Assembly (NCBI GenBank): GCA_965200775.1
Contig: OZ241383.1
Coordinates: 372,001 to 436,000, forward strand
Length of the DNA: 64,000 bases
Origin: Poriferisocius sp965200775
Lineage (GTDB): Bacteria; Actinomycetota; Acidimicrobiia; Acidimicrobiales; Bin134
Direction: 5' to 3'
In this document: positions 8,616-15,527 of the stretch, in pieces
Numbering within the stretch: position 1 is the first letter of the stretch
Layout: each line of letters begins with the position of its first letter
Translations under genes and position numbers: made by a program
Notes under the pieces: model-generated
What the model was told of the DNA's origin: nothing
Databases searched by the model: none
What the model saw: the letters and a program-made list of their open reading frames with translations, nothing else

Positions 8616-8888
8616 TCCCGGCACCCCCGCATTACGGGGTATCGGTGCCTGTGCCAGTGGCCTGGTTTGGTTTTCTATTCAGTTGTCAAGGTGCGTTTGC
8701 TGGGTTCGGGGGTCAATGAGTGACCTTCGCTTTTGGCCTGGTCAGGGGCTGTTTGTGTTGGTGGTTTGTTGCTGTCGTGGTTGCCAGCGCCACTTGGTCA
8801 GGGGTTCGGCGCTTTGGTGTCCGGTGTTCGCTGGGGTTGCCTGCGAGTCCGGGTCGGGTGCTGAGTCTGGGGGCCATGTTTTGAGCGT
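8616..8888. other. Non-coding left arm of the inserted segment
   Basis: 273 bp between the left repeat and the end of the HNH gene. It is rich in G and T on the plus strand. Reading frames here lack any recognisable protein and sit opposite the HNH gene tail. No inverted repeat, transposase or integrase fragment was recognised. It may hold the element's end and the nuclease gene's 3' UTR. Confidence 0.5.
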
Positions 8889-10073
8889 TCAGTTTCTGAG
8901 TATGGGGTTGTGTTGGGTGGGCTGGTAGTTGGTGGTGCCGGTGTCTGGGAACGGGGCGGGTGGGGGTTGGATGGTGTAGCGGCCGTCGGGGTGTTGGTGG
9001 ACTTGCCAGTTGTGGTCGTGGATGTTGTGGTGGCAGCGGGTGCGTACCATCATGAGGTTGTGGAGGTTGGTGGGTCCGCCGTTGGACTACCAGTTGATGT
9101 GATGTGCCTGGCACCAGTGGGGTGCGGCGTCGCAACCCACGCAGCCCTGATCCCGCAACGTCAACGCGGCCTTCTGGGGTTCGGTGGCGGTTCGAGTCTT
9201 GCGACCCAACCAGAGCTTGTGGCCCTTGGTCTTGTAGATGGCGGGCAGGATGTCCGCGTCACACGCCAGCTTCTTGAGTTCACCAACCGGTAGGGGTTTT
9301 CCGTCGCTGAGCCGAGCGTTGGTGAGGCGGCGGTTCACAATGTCGTAGTCGGCCACCACCAACAAGGCAGTCCCCGACGCCTTGCCCTTTTCGGGCTCCA
9401 GGATCAGCTCGGCCAAAGCGTCGGCCATGCGCTGCTTCGACGTGCGCCGCTTGGTCGGGTCCTCCTGGTGCCATAGCTAGCGTTCCTTCGCCGACAGCAC
9501 CGTGGCGATACGAGCCCCGGTCAACGGGTCGAACTCGCCGGACAAAACGAACATGCCGGTTTCTTTGCTCTCGAACGCTTTTGCGGTGCGCCGTTCTTTC
9601 TGTTTGTCCAAGATGGCCTGGCCATCATCATCGGACATGTCCTGTAGATGACGGCGCACCGTCTTGTTGAACCGTGTGTAGTCCTCACGCCGAGCGGCTT
9701 GTTGCAACACCGACTCGTCGATGGGCCCTTCTCCTGCGGCCCGGGCGATCAGCCGGGCATGGCTCGCAGGGATCTTCCCGTCGGCCAGCGCCTTTTGGGT
9801 TTCGGGCAGCTCGGCCAGCTTCTCGGCGACCTCCACATCCTGGCGCGCCTGACGGCTCGACGACCGGAACACGTCACGAACCGCCTGCGCTGCAGTTTCC
9901 GAGCCGTGACGGCGGGATGTCTCGGCCAACAACTCCGACCACATCGCCTCGATACGCAACTTGGCTCGGCTTAGTTCATCGGCCCGATTGTCCAAGGCGT
10001 CATCGCTCAACTCGGCCACGTTCGCCGCCGCTACAAACACATCCTGCCCACAGCGGCCCTCGCTGTTTGCCAT
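8889..10073 (-). pseudogene. DUF222 / HNH endonuclease (13E12 type) interrupted by two amber codons
   Basis: One open frame of 394 codons apart from two in-frame TAGs. The ATG at 10073 has a strong AAAGGAGGTGA site just upstream. The first part (to 9480) is the helical DUF222 domain typical of REP13E12 proteins; TAG at 9477-9479 falls before LWHQEDPTKRRTSKQRMADALAEL. The second part carries the zinc/HNH region (GCVGCDAAPHWCQAHHINW) and then TAG at 9087-9089 before SNGGPTNLHNLMMVRTRCHHNIHDHNW. The frame is otherwise intact to TGA at 8889. Both stops are one change from GAG. Probably a recently inactivated nuclease; suppression is the less likely alternative. Confidence 0.85.
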
Positions 10074-10120
10074 GTTCACCTCCTTTGTCATCTTCCACCC
10101 ACACCGGGGCTCTTGAATCC

Positions 10121-10229
10121 GTCTCGAAATCCATTATCCACACCGCGGTGACAGTTTCTTCTGACGGTCTGCTGTTTTCCGTTGGTGTCTGTCTCGTTTC
10201 CTATTATCCACATGGTGGTGACAGTTTCC
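10121..10229. repeat. Pair of ~38-bp direct repeats upstream of the HNH gene
   Basis: GTCTCG-N6-ATTATCCACA followed by GGTGACAGTTTC occurs at about 10121-10158 and again at 10191-10229, 70 bp apart. The shared cores are ATTATCCACA and GGTGACAGTTTC with a short variable spacer. They lie just upstream of the HNH gene and may be a nuclease target, operator or end-recognition sequence. The rest of 10074-10422 shows no gene. Confidence 0.75.
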
Positions 10230-10414
10230 CCGCCCCCGGCACACTGCCACCGATACTCGCGAAACCCCAGGTCACAGACCCAGAGCCGATCCCAACACAA
10301 TACTGGCGAGGGGTGACACATCCCCCCCCGCGAACCCTGGAGGCCGACAGACTCAAAACAGCTGGCTGAAGCTCCCAATCTTCTCTCTTGCAGCACCACA
10401 CCGCCTCATATGCC

Positions 10415-10430
10415 GTCAACATATGTTGAC
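10415..10430. promoter_or_regulatory. 16-bp perfect palindrome over the HTH gene start codon
   Basis: GTCAACATATGTTGAC is a perfect inverted repeat whose centre contains the ATG (10423-10425) of the following helix-turn-helix gene. A dimeric HTH repressor bound here would block its own transcript or initiation, so autoregulation is a natural reading; no binding evidence is available. Confidence 0.6.
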
Positions 10431-10839
10431 GAAGCTGGGGCTTTCCGGCAATGTATGGGTGGAGATTGAGGAGAGCGCACGCAAGACGCGGGCCCAGCCG
10501 GCCGAGGCTCTGGAGGTCTGGGCGGACAGTGTTGAGACTGCAGACCTGAAAGAAGCTGACTCCGTTGCGTTGCGAGTCATCGCCGGGCTTACCGAGGAGC
10601 GGGACCGACTCAATGAGCGGCTCACCGAAGCGGTTCGATCGGCACGAAACGCCCACTGGAGCTGGTCCGAGATCGGTGCGATGCTCGGTGTGTCCAAACA
10701 AGCTGCGCAGCGCAAGTACGGCCCGAAGGTATCTGCGCATCACCGCGCAGGAGGCGCTGCGACGGGCCGAGTGCGACCCGGAGACGCCGTTCGTGCCTCG
10801 ACTAGACAATCACCACGCGCTGGTAGAGGCTGCTCTTGA
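10423..10839 (+). CDS. Small helix-turn-helix protein, probably truncated
   Basis: The first ~103 residues look genuine: an N-terminal helical part (EIEESARKTRAQPAEALEVW), a charged helix (LTEERDRLNERLTEAVRSARNA) and a HTH (WSWSEIGAMLGVSKQAAQRKYG). The last ~35 residues (after GPKV) are low-complexity Arg/Gly/Ala and read antisense-like, because from about 10726 another frame carries the tail of a different protein. The gene was therefore probably cut off at its 3' end by a junction. A start inside a palindrome suggests self-regulation. A DNA-binding antitoxin or regulator is possible; function unknown. Confidence 0.55.
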   Translation: MLTKLGLSGNVWVEIEESARKTRAQPAEALEVWADSVETADLKEADSVALRVIAGLTEERDRLNERLTEAVRSARNAHWSWSEIGAMLGVSKQAAQRKYGPKVSAHHRAGGAATGRVRPGDAVRASTRQSPRAGRGCS

Positions 10840-11194
10840 CGGTCCACTCGGCACCTCACCAAGCCGTTTGAGCAGTGCCCTGTACGGGGTCCGCAAGAAG
10901 GTTTGAGAATCGCTAAACCAACACCTGGATTCCTTTCACGACACCCTGTGGTTCTCCAGAGATGACCTGGTCAAAGCGTTGGACGCCATCATTGAGTACC
11001 CGCTCCTCGAGTCTGCTACTCAGCAGATTGCCAACGTCCTCAAGGATCACAGCCTCGAGAATCTCGCGGAGTCAGTCATTCAGCTTTGGAGAAACGACCA
11101 GCTCTCCAGGCACCCCAAAGGCGGCGACACCAACGACCACGAACCTCGCATCATCTGCTCAATGGCCCTTCGCACCACGGGCAAGCCGGACTAG
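10726..11194 (+). pseudogene. C-terminal remnant of a larger protein, one in-frame stop
   Basis: One frame runs from about 10726 (YLRITAQEALRRAECDPE...) through a TGA at 10904-10906 into ESLNQHLDSFHDTLWFSRDDLVKALDAII and ends EPRIICSMALRTTGKPD with TAG at 11192-11194. No start codon belongs to it, so it is a fragment. From memory the ending resembles the C-termini of large SNF2-like helicases, but this is a weak assignment. Its TAG overlaps the opposing TAG of the inositol-monophosphatase gene by 2 bp, exactly at the edge of the right-hand repeat. Confidence 0.6.
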
Positions 11195-11244
11195 ACGCTG
11201 TCGGCGTTGGCGTCTCGTAGCAGCTTCAGTAAGGCGTCGGACAC
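11191..11244. repeat. Right copy of duplicated IMPase 3' end (attR-like)
   Basis: This copy forms the functional end of the IMPase gene and matches 8562-8615 at 52 of 54 positions. Together the copies bound about 2.6 kb in direct orientation. The arrangement is that of an element which carries a replacement 3' end for the gene into which it integrates. Confidence 0.9.
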
Positions 11245-12030
11245 GCCGGGGGCGGCGGCGAAGACGAAGTCCTTGCTGGGCGGCGCGCCCCACAGGTCTT
11301 GGACGATGGCCCCTGCTTCGGCGGCGATGAGCACTCCGGCGGCGTAGTCCCATTCGTTCAGCCCTACCTCGAAAAAGGCGTCCACCCGGCCGCAGGCCAC
11401 CGAGCAGAGATCAACTGCCGCCCCGCCAACCCGCCGAATGTCGCCGATGAACGGCAACAGCTCGCCCAGCACCTCGGCCTGGCGGACCCGACGCTCGTGC
11501 TGGTAGGAGAAACCGGTGGCCACAAGGGCCAGGGCGGGATCACCGTCGGAACGAACCCTGAGCGGTCGCCCGTTGAGCCGGGCCCCACCCCCACGGTGAG
11601 CGGCAAATGTCTCGCCCAAAACCGGGTCGATTACCGCACCGGCCACGACGAGTCCGCCCGATTCCGCGGCCACCGACACCCCGTACCCCGGATGCCCGTG
11701 GACGAAGTTCACCGTTCCGTCGATGGGGTCGATGATCCAGCGCACGCCGGTGGTGCCGTCTGCAACCGAGCCCTCCTCGCCCACAACACCGTCCCCTGGC
11801 CGGTGGGTGGCCAGGTAGTCAACGATGGCGGCCTCGCAGGCCAGGTCCATGTCGGTAACCAGATCGGTGCGGGACGATTTGGCCGAGATCTGAAGCTCGG
11901 CCCCAGCCTCGGCCCGCAATAGAGCGGCAGCTACCTCGGCGGCTTCGACGGCAACCTGCTCCAGGCGGTCCCAACCCGGTTCGGCGTCGGGGTGGTTACC
12001 GGCAGACACCGGTGTTTCTGATTCGGACAT
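11191..12030 (-). CDS. Inositol monophosphatase family protein
   Basis: 279-residue Mg-dependent phosphatase. Motifs in order: VGEEGSV, DPIDGTVNFVHG (metal and catalytic residues) and the C-terminal EWDYAAGVLIAAEAGA. Substrates in this family include myo-inositol 1-phosphate, histidinol phosphate and fructose 1,6-bisphosphate. The ATG at 12030 is preceded by TAGGGT 7 nt upstream, indicating a leaderless transcript, and shortens the longest frame by 23 codons. Divergent from ltaE. Its last 17 codons are duplicated 2.6 kb downstream, marking an insertion at its 3' end; before that insertion it probably lay just upstream of the response regulator gene. Confidence 0.92.
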   Translation of the reverse strand: MSESETPVSAGNHPDAEPGWDRLEQVAVEAAEVAAALLRAEAGAELQISAKSSRTDLVTDMDLACEAAIVDYLATHRPGDGVVGEEGSVADGTTGVRWIIDPIDGTVNFVHGHPGYGVSVAAESGGLVVAGAVIDPVLGETFAAHRGGGARLNGRPLRVRSDGDPALALVATGFSYQHERRVRQAEVLGELLPFIGDIRRVGGAAVDLCSVACGRVDAFFEVGLNEWDYAAGVLIAAEAGAIVQDLWGAPPSKDFVFAAAPGVSDALLKLLRDANADSV

Positions 12031-12092
12031 GGCCAGAACCCTAGGCGGCACAACAAGTCCATTTCGGAAGGGGGAGCCGTAGGCTGGGCGAC

Positions 12093-13130
12093 ATGGCAAC
12101 TCGTGGAGTGGTGGATCTCCGGTCGGACACGCTCACCCAGCCCACCGAGCCGATGCGAACGGCCATGGCCTCGGCACCGGTGGGCGACGACCGTTACGGG
12201 GAGGACCCCACGGTCAACCGGCTGGAGGAGCGGTTCGCCGAGCTGGTGGGCAAGCCCGCGGCGGTATACGTGCCGTCGGGCACCATGGGCAACCAGATCG
12301 CCCTGCGGCTGCACGGTGATGCCGGCAGCAACGTGGTGGTCGGACGGCGCCAGCATCTGATGTCGTTCGAGAGCGGTGCCGCCGGGTTGAACAACGCCTT
12401 CCAGCTCTACGCCGTGGGTGACGAAGGCGGCGTTCTCGATCCTGAGGCCACAGCCGAGACAGTTGCCGCAGGCCAGGCCGGGTTCTGGCCCCCGGTTTCG
12501 CTCATCTGCCTGGAGAACACCCACCTGTCCTCGGGAGGACTGGCGGTGGGGGTTGACGACACGGCCGCGGTCGGCAACTTGGGGGTGACGGTGCATCTCG
12601 ACGGTGCCCGCCTGTTCAACGCCGCTGTTGCGCTGGGAACCACTGCGGCCGATCTGGCCGCCGGCGCCGACACGGTCATGTCGTGCGTATCGAAAGGACT
12701 GGGCGCACCGGTGGGGTCGCTGCTGGCCGGGCCGGCCGATGCCATCGACGAGGCCCGGATACACCGGCGGCGGCTGGGCGGGGCCATGCGCCAGGCCGGG
12801 GTGATCGCCGCGGGTGGTCTGTACGCGCTCGACCATCATGTCGAACGGCTGGCCGACGACCACGCCCGGGCCGACCGCATCGGCGAGGTGGTTGCCGACC
12901 GGTGGCCCGACGCCCGGTTCGGCCACAAGGAGGCAGCCCTGGGTCGCCCGTTCACCAACGTGGTGGCTTTCCGCCATCGCGACGCCCTCGGCCTGTTGGA
13001 TCACTTGCGCCAGGCCGGTATCCGGGCCGGGTTGCTGGGCCCTGGCATCGTCCGCCTGGTGACACACCTCGATGTGGACGACGCCGACATCGACCGGACG
13101 GTTACCGCCCTCTCTACTGCGCCGGCCTAG
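12093..13130 (+). CDS. ltaE: Low-specificity L-threonine aldolase
   Basis: 345-residue PLP enzyme of fold type I that splits threonine or allo-threonine into glycine and acetaldehyde. N-terminal VDLRSDTLTQPTEPMRTAMA and GDDRYGEDPTVNRLEE are family signatures; the PLP lysine lies in SCVSKGLGAPVGS (about residue 199) and the PLP-ring aspartate in HLDGARLFN. TAGGCT ends 7 nt before the ATG, so the mRNA is probably leaderless. The gene ends in a 19-bp tandem duplication that includes the stop codon. Confidence 0.93.
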   Translation: MATRGVVDLRSDTLTQPTEPMRTAMASAPVGDDRYGEDPTVNRLEERFAELVGKPAAVYVPSGTMGNQIALRLHGDAGSNVVVGRRQHLMSFESGAAGLNNAFQLYAVGDEGGVLDPEATAETVAAGQAGFWPPVSLICLENTHLSSGGLAVGVDDTAAVGNLGVTVHLDGARLFNAAVALGTTAADLAAGADTVMSCVSKGLGAPVGSLLAGPADAIDEARIHRRRLGGAMRQAGVIAAGGLYALDHHVERLADDHARADRIGEVVADRWPDARFGHKEAALGRPFTNVVAFRHRDALGLLDHLRQAGIRAGLLGPGIVRLVTHLDVDDADIDRTVTALSTAPA

Positions 13131-13156
13131 ATCGACCGCACCGGCCTAGATCGACC
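13119..13156. repeat. 19-bp tandem duplication spanning the ltaE stop codon
   Basis: GC[G/A]CCGGCCTAGATCGACC is present twice head to tail (13119-13137 and 13138-13156) with one mismatch. The first copy contains the ltaE stop TAG. It is a small local duplication without coding effect. Confidence 0.85.
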
Positions 13157-13179
13157 CCCGGCTTGGTCCGAGCCTTGAA

Positions 13180-13467
13180 CTAGTCCTTGCCCCGGTTTTG
13201 GCGGCGCCCGCCGAACAGGCGCCACTCGTCCATGGCTCGCAGGGTCAACACAGCCACCACGGCGAGGCCCACGGCTCCCGCCAGCGCCCCGACCAGCGCG
13301 CCGAGCCCGGTCCACAGGCTGCAGTCGCCCTCGCACTGGAGATCGATGAAAGCGAAGCCGATGAGTCCGCCGCACAACCCGCCAACCAGGATGGCAGCGA
13401 AGGCCAGCCAGCGCGCCCCTCGTGGGGGCTGTGCGGTGCGCTCCTCGGGCGACACCTCATCGGCCAT
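13180..13467 (-). CDS. Small two-span membrane protein
   Basis: 95 residues: an acidic N-terminus, TM1 (WLAFAAILVGGLCGGLIGFAF), a short loop with two cysteines (DLQCEGDCSLW), TM2 (GALVGALAGAVGLAVVAVLTL) and a basic tail. The ATG at 13467 sits 6 nt after TATCAT, so a leaderless start is likely and supports the gene as real. Function unknown; the loop cysteines may form a disulfide outside the membrane. Confidence 0.65.
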   Translation of the reverse strand: MADEVSPEERTAQPPRGARWLAFAAILVGGLCGGLIGFAFIDLQCEGDCSLWTGLGALVGALAGAVGLAVVAVLTLRAMDEWRLFGGRRQNRGKD

Positions 13468-13550
13468 CCCGCAATGATACGTGTACCGACAGCGTATTTA
13501 TCATGCAAGCACCGTCGGTGGCTACGAGCGCCGCCCGCGCAGGAGCGGTG

Positions 13551-13580
13551 TTGAAACCGGGTGGGTGCCGGCCCTAGAGT
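13551..13580 (+). promoter_or_regulatory. Promoter of the leuA leader
   Basis: TTGAAA (13551-13556) and TAGAGT (13575-13580) are separated by 18 bp and precede the leader-peptide GTG by 7 nt, so transcription should begin at or next to the start codon. Confidence 0.6.
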
Positions 13581-13587
13581 GGAGCCC

Positions 13588-13623
13588 GTGAGCCGCATCC
13601 ACACCCACTTGCTGCTCTTGTAG
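13588..13623 (+). CDS. leuL: Leucine leader peptide
   Basis: An 11-codon ORF starting GTG encodes (M)SRIHTHLLLL and stops at TAG 13621-13623. Four consecutive leucine codons (TTG CTG CTC TTG) sit just before the stop, followed at once by an 11-bp hairpin and an intrinsic terminator ahead of leuA. This is the classical layout of ribosome-mediated attenuation: stalling at the Leu codons when leucyl-tRNA is scarce would change downstream folding and let transcription continue. GGAG lies 4 nt upstream, but the -10 box is so close that the leader is probably leaderless. Confidence 0.88.
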   Translation: MSRIHTHLLLL

Positions 13624-13683
13624 GGCGAACACCAGCAGGTGTTCGCCCCAGCCCCCTGATCCCGCAAGGGCAGGGGGTTTTTT
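13623..13683 (+). terminator. leuA attenuator: leader hairpin plus intrinsic terminator
   Basis: Hairpin 1 pairs GGGCGAACACC (13623-13633) with GGTGTTCGCCC (13638-13648) through an AGCA loop. Hairpin 2 pairs CCCCCTG (13652-13658) with CAGGGGG (13671-13677) around a CCC-GCAA-GGG inner stem and is followed by six T (13678-13683). Hairpin 1 begins inside the leader stop codon, so a ribosome stalled on the leucine codons would sit across its 5' arm. Confidence 0.88.
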
Positions 13684-13711
13684 CGTGACCCGACCCGAAT
13701 GAAGGCAACCC

Positions 13712-15463
13712 ATGGAAACCTCATCATCACCCTCAACAACCGGCAAAACGGCTGCACCGCACGGTGAGCACCTGCCGGCCCAACAGCCATCGGGTATGCC
13801 GATCGAAAAGTACCGCCCGTTCGAGCCGGTCCAGCTCACCGATCGCACCTGGCCCGACGCCGTGCTCACCGCCGCTCCTCGGTGGTGCTCGGTGGATCTG
13901 CGCGACGGCAACCAAGCGCTCATCGAGCCGATGAACCCCGAGCGGAAGTGGAAGATGTTCACCGCCCTGGTGGAAGCGGGGTTCAAGGAGATTGAGGTGG
14001 GCTTCCCCTCGGCGTCGGAGACCGACTTCCGGTTCGTGCGGGAGATAATCGAGCATAAGGCCATCCCAGCCGATGTCCGAATCCAGGTGCTGACCCAGGC
14101 CCGCCGGGAGCTCATCGAGCGCACCTACGAGGCCATCGACGGGGCGGCAGACGCAATCGTCCACCTCTACAACTCCACCTCCACCGTGCAGCGCCGGGTG
14201 GTGTTCGGTCTCGACATGGACGGCATCACCGACATCGCCACCCGGGCCTCCCAATGGTGCCGCTCGCTGGAGGCCCAGGTGCCGGGCACCGAGGTGTTCT
14301 ACGAGTACTCGCCCGAGTCGTTCACCGGCACAGAGCTGCCCTTTGCCAAGCGGGTGTGCGACGAGGTGGTGGACATCCTGGCCGACGGCCACGACAAGCC
14401 GGTCATCATCAACCTGCCCGCCACGGTGGAGATGTCCACCGCCAACATCTACGGCGACATGATCGAGTGGATGCACCGCAACCTGGCTCGTCGGGACCGG
14501 ATCGTGCTCAGCCTGCACCCCCACAACGACCGGGGAACTGCGGTGGCCGCCTCCGAGTTCGGGCTCATGGCCGGGGCCGACCGGGTGGAGGGGACCCTGT
14601 TCGGCAACGGTGAACGCACCGGCAACGTGGACGTGGTGAACCTGGCCATGAACCTGTTTAGCCAGGGAGTGGACCCCGAGCTGGATATCTCCGACATCAA
14701 CGGGCTGCGCCGGGTGGCCGAGGACTGCAACCAGCTTCCCATCCACCCCCGGCACCCCTACGTGGGCGACTTGGTGTACACGGCGTTCTCCGGGTCGCAC
14801 CAGGACGCCATCAAAAAGGGCTTCGAGGCCATGGAGGAGAGCGGGCAGACCCTGTTCGAGGTGCCCTACATCCCCATCGACCCCAAGGACGTGGGCCGCA
14901 CCTACCAGGACGTGGTGCGGGTGAACAGCCAGTCCGGCAAGGGCGGGGTGTCGTACCTGCTCCACACCGAGGTACAGCTCGACCTGCCCCGGCGGATGCA
15001 GATCGAGTTCAGCCGGGTCATCCAGCAGATCGCCGACGACACCGGCGAGGAGGTCACCGCCGACCAGATCTACAGCGAGTTCGCCACCGAGTACCTCGAC
15101 TTGGACGAGCCCTACAGGCTGAACGGCTACGAGTCGGCCCAGAACGCCCGGGGTGCCGACCGAACCGTGGTCACCGCCCGGCTGACCTCGAGGTCGGAGC
15201 AGTTGGTGGTTCACGGAGAGGGCGCCGGCTCGCTGGACGCCTTCGTGAGCGGCCTCAACGGCATCATCGACCGGCAGGTGAAAGTAGTGGACTACCACGA
15301 GCACGCCAGGGGCGGGGGAACCGACGCCGAGGCAGTGGCCTACATCGAGCTGCTGGTGGACGGAAGGGAGCTGTGGGGGTGCGGGATCCACACCGACATC
15401 ACCACTGCCTCGATGCGGGCCATCGTGAGCGCGCTCAACCGGTCGTACGCCGGGCTGGGGTAA
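13712..15463 (+). CDS. leuA: 2-isopropylmalate synthase
   Basis: 583 residues, the long actinobacterial LeuA. It condenses acetyl-CoA with 2-ketoisovalerate, the first committed step of leucine synthesis. Catalytic TIM barrel: SVDLRDGNQALIEPM, EVGFPSASETD, the metal-binding HPHNDRGTAVA and NGERTGNVD; the C-terminal part (TVVTARLTSRSEQLVVHGEGAGSLDAF...) is the regulatory domain that binds leucine. The ATG at 13712 follows the attenuator by 28 nt. Transcription is predicted to be controlled by leucyl-tRNA through leuL and the activity by leucine feedback. Confidence 0.96.
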   Translation: METSSSPSTTGKTAAPHGEHLPAQQPSGMPIEKYRPFEPVQLTDRTWPDAVLTAAPRWCSVDLRDGNQALIEPMNPERKWKMFTALVEAGFKEIEVGFPSASETDFRFVREIIEHKAIPADVRIQVLTQARRELIERTYEAIDGAADAIVHLYNSTSTVQRRVVFGLDMDGITDIATRASQWCRSLEAQVPGTEVFYEYSPESFTGTELPFAKRVCDEVVDILADGHDKPVIINLPATVEMSTANIYGDMIEWMHRNLARRDRIVLSLHPHNDRGTAVAASEFGLMAGADRVEGTLFGNGERTGNVDVVNLAMNLFSQGVDPELDISDINGLRRVAEDCNQLPIHPRHPYVGDLVYTAFSGSHQDAIKKGFEAMEESGQTLFEVPYIPIDPKDVGRTYQDVVRVNSQSGKGGVSYLLHTEVQLDLPRRMQIEFSRVIQQIADDTGEEVTADQIYSEFATEYLDLDEPYRLNGYESAQNARGADRTVVTARLTSRSEQLVVHGEGAGSLDAFVSGLNGIIDRQVKVVDYHEHARGGGTDAEAVAYIELLVDGRELWGCGIHTDITTASMRAIVSALNRSYAGLG

Positions 15464-15527
15464 CGCCGACGCACGACCGGTCGAGGCGGGGGGACCGGAG
15501 ATCGGTTGAGGAGGGGACTCGCCCTGG

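Noticed and set aside
8713..9135. 140-codon frame rich in His, Pro and Thr
   Set aside because: Reads the HNH gene's strand in another frame; composition artefact.
13490..13711. T-box riboswitch upstream of leuA
   Set aside because: No T-box sequence or specifier stem; the Leu-rich leader peptide plus terminator explains the region better.
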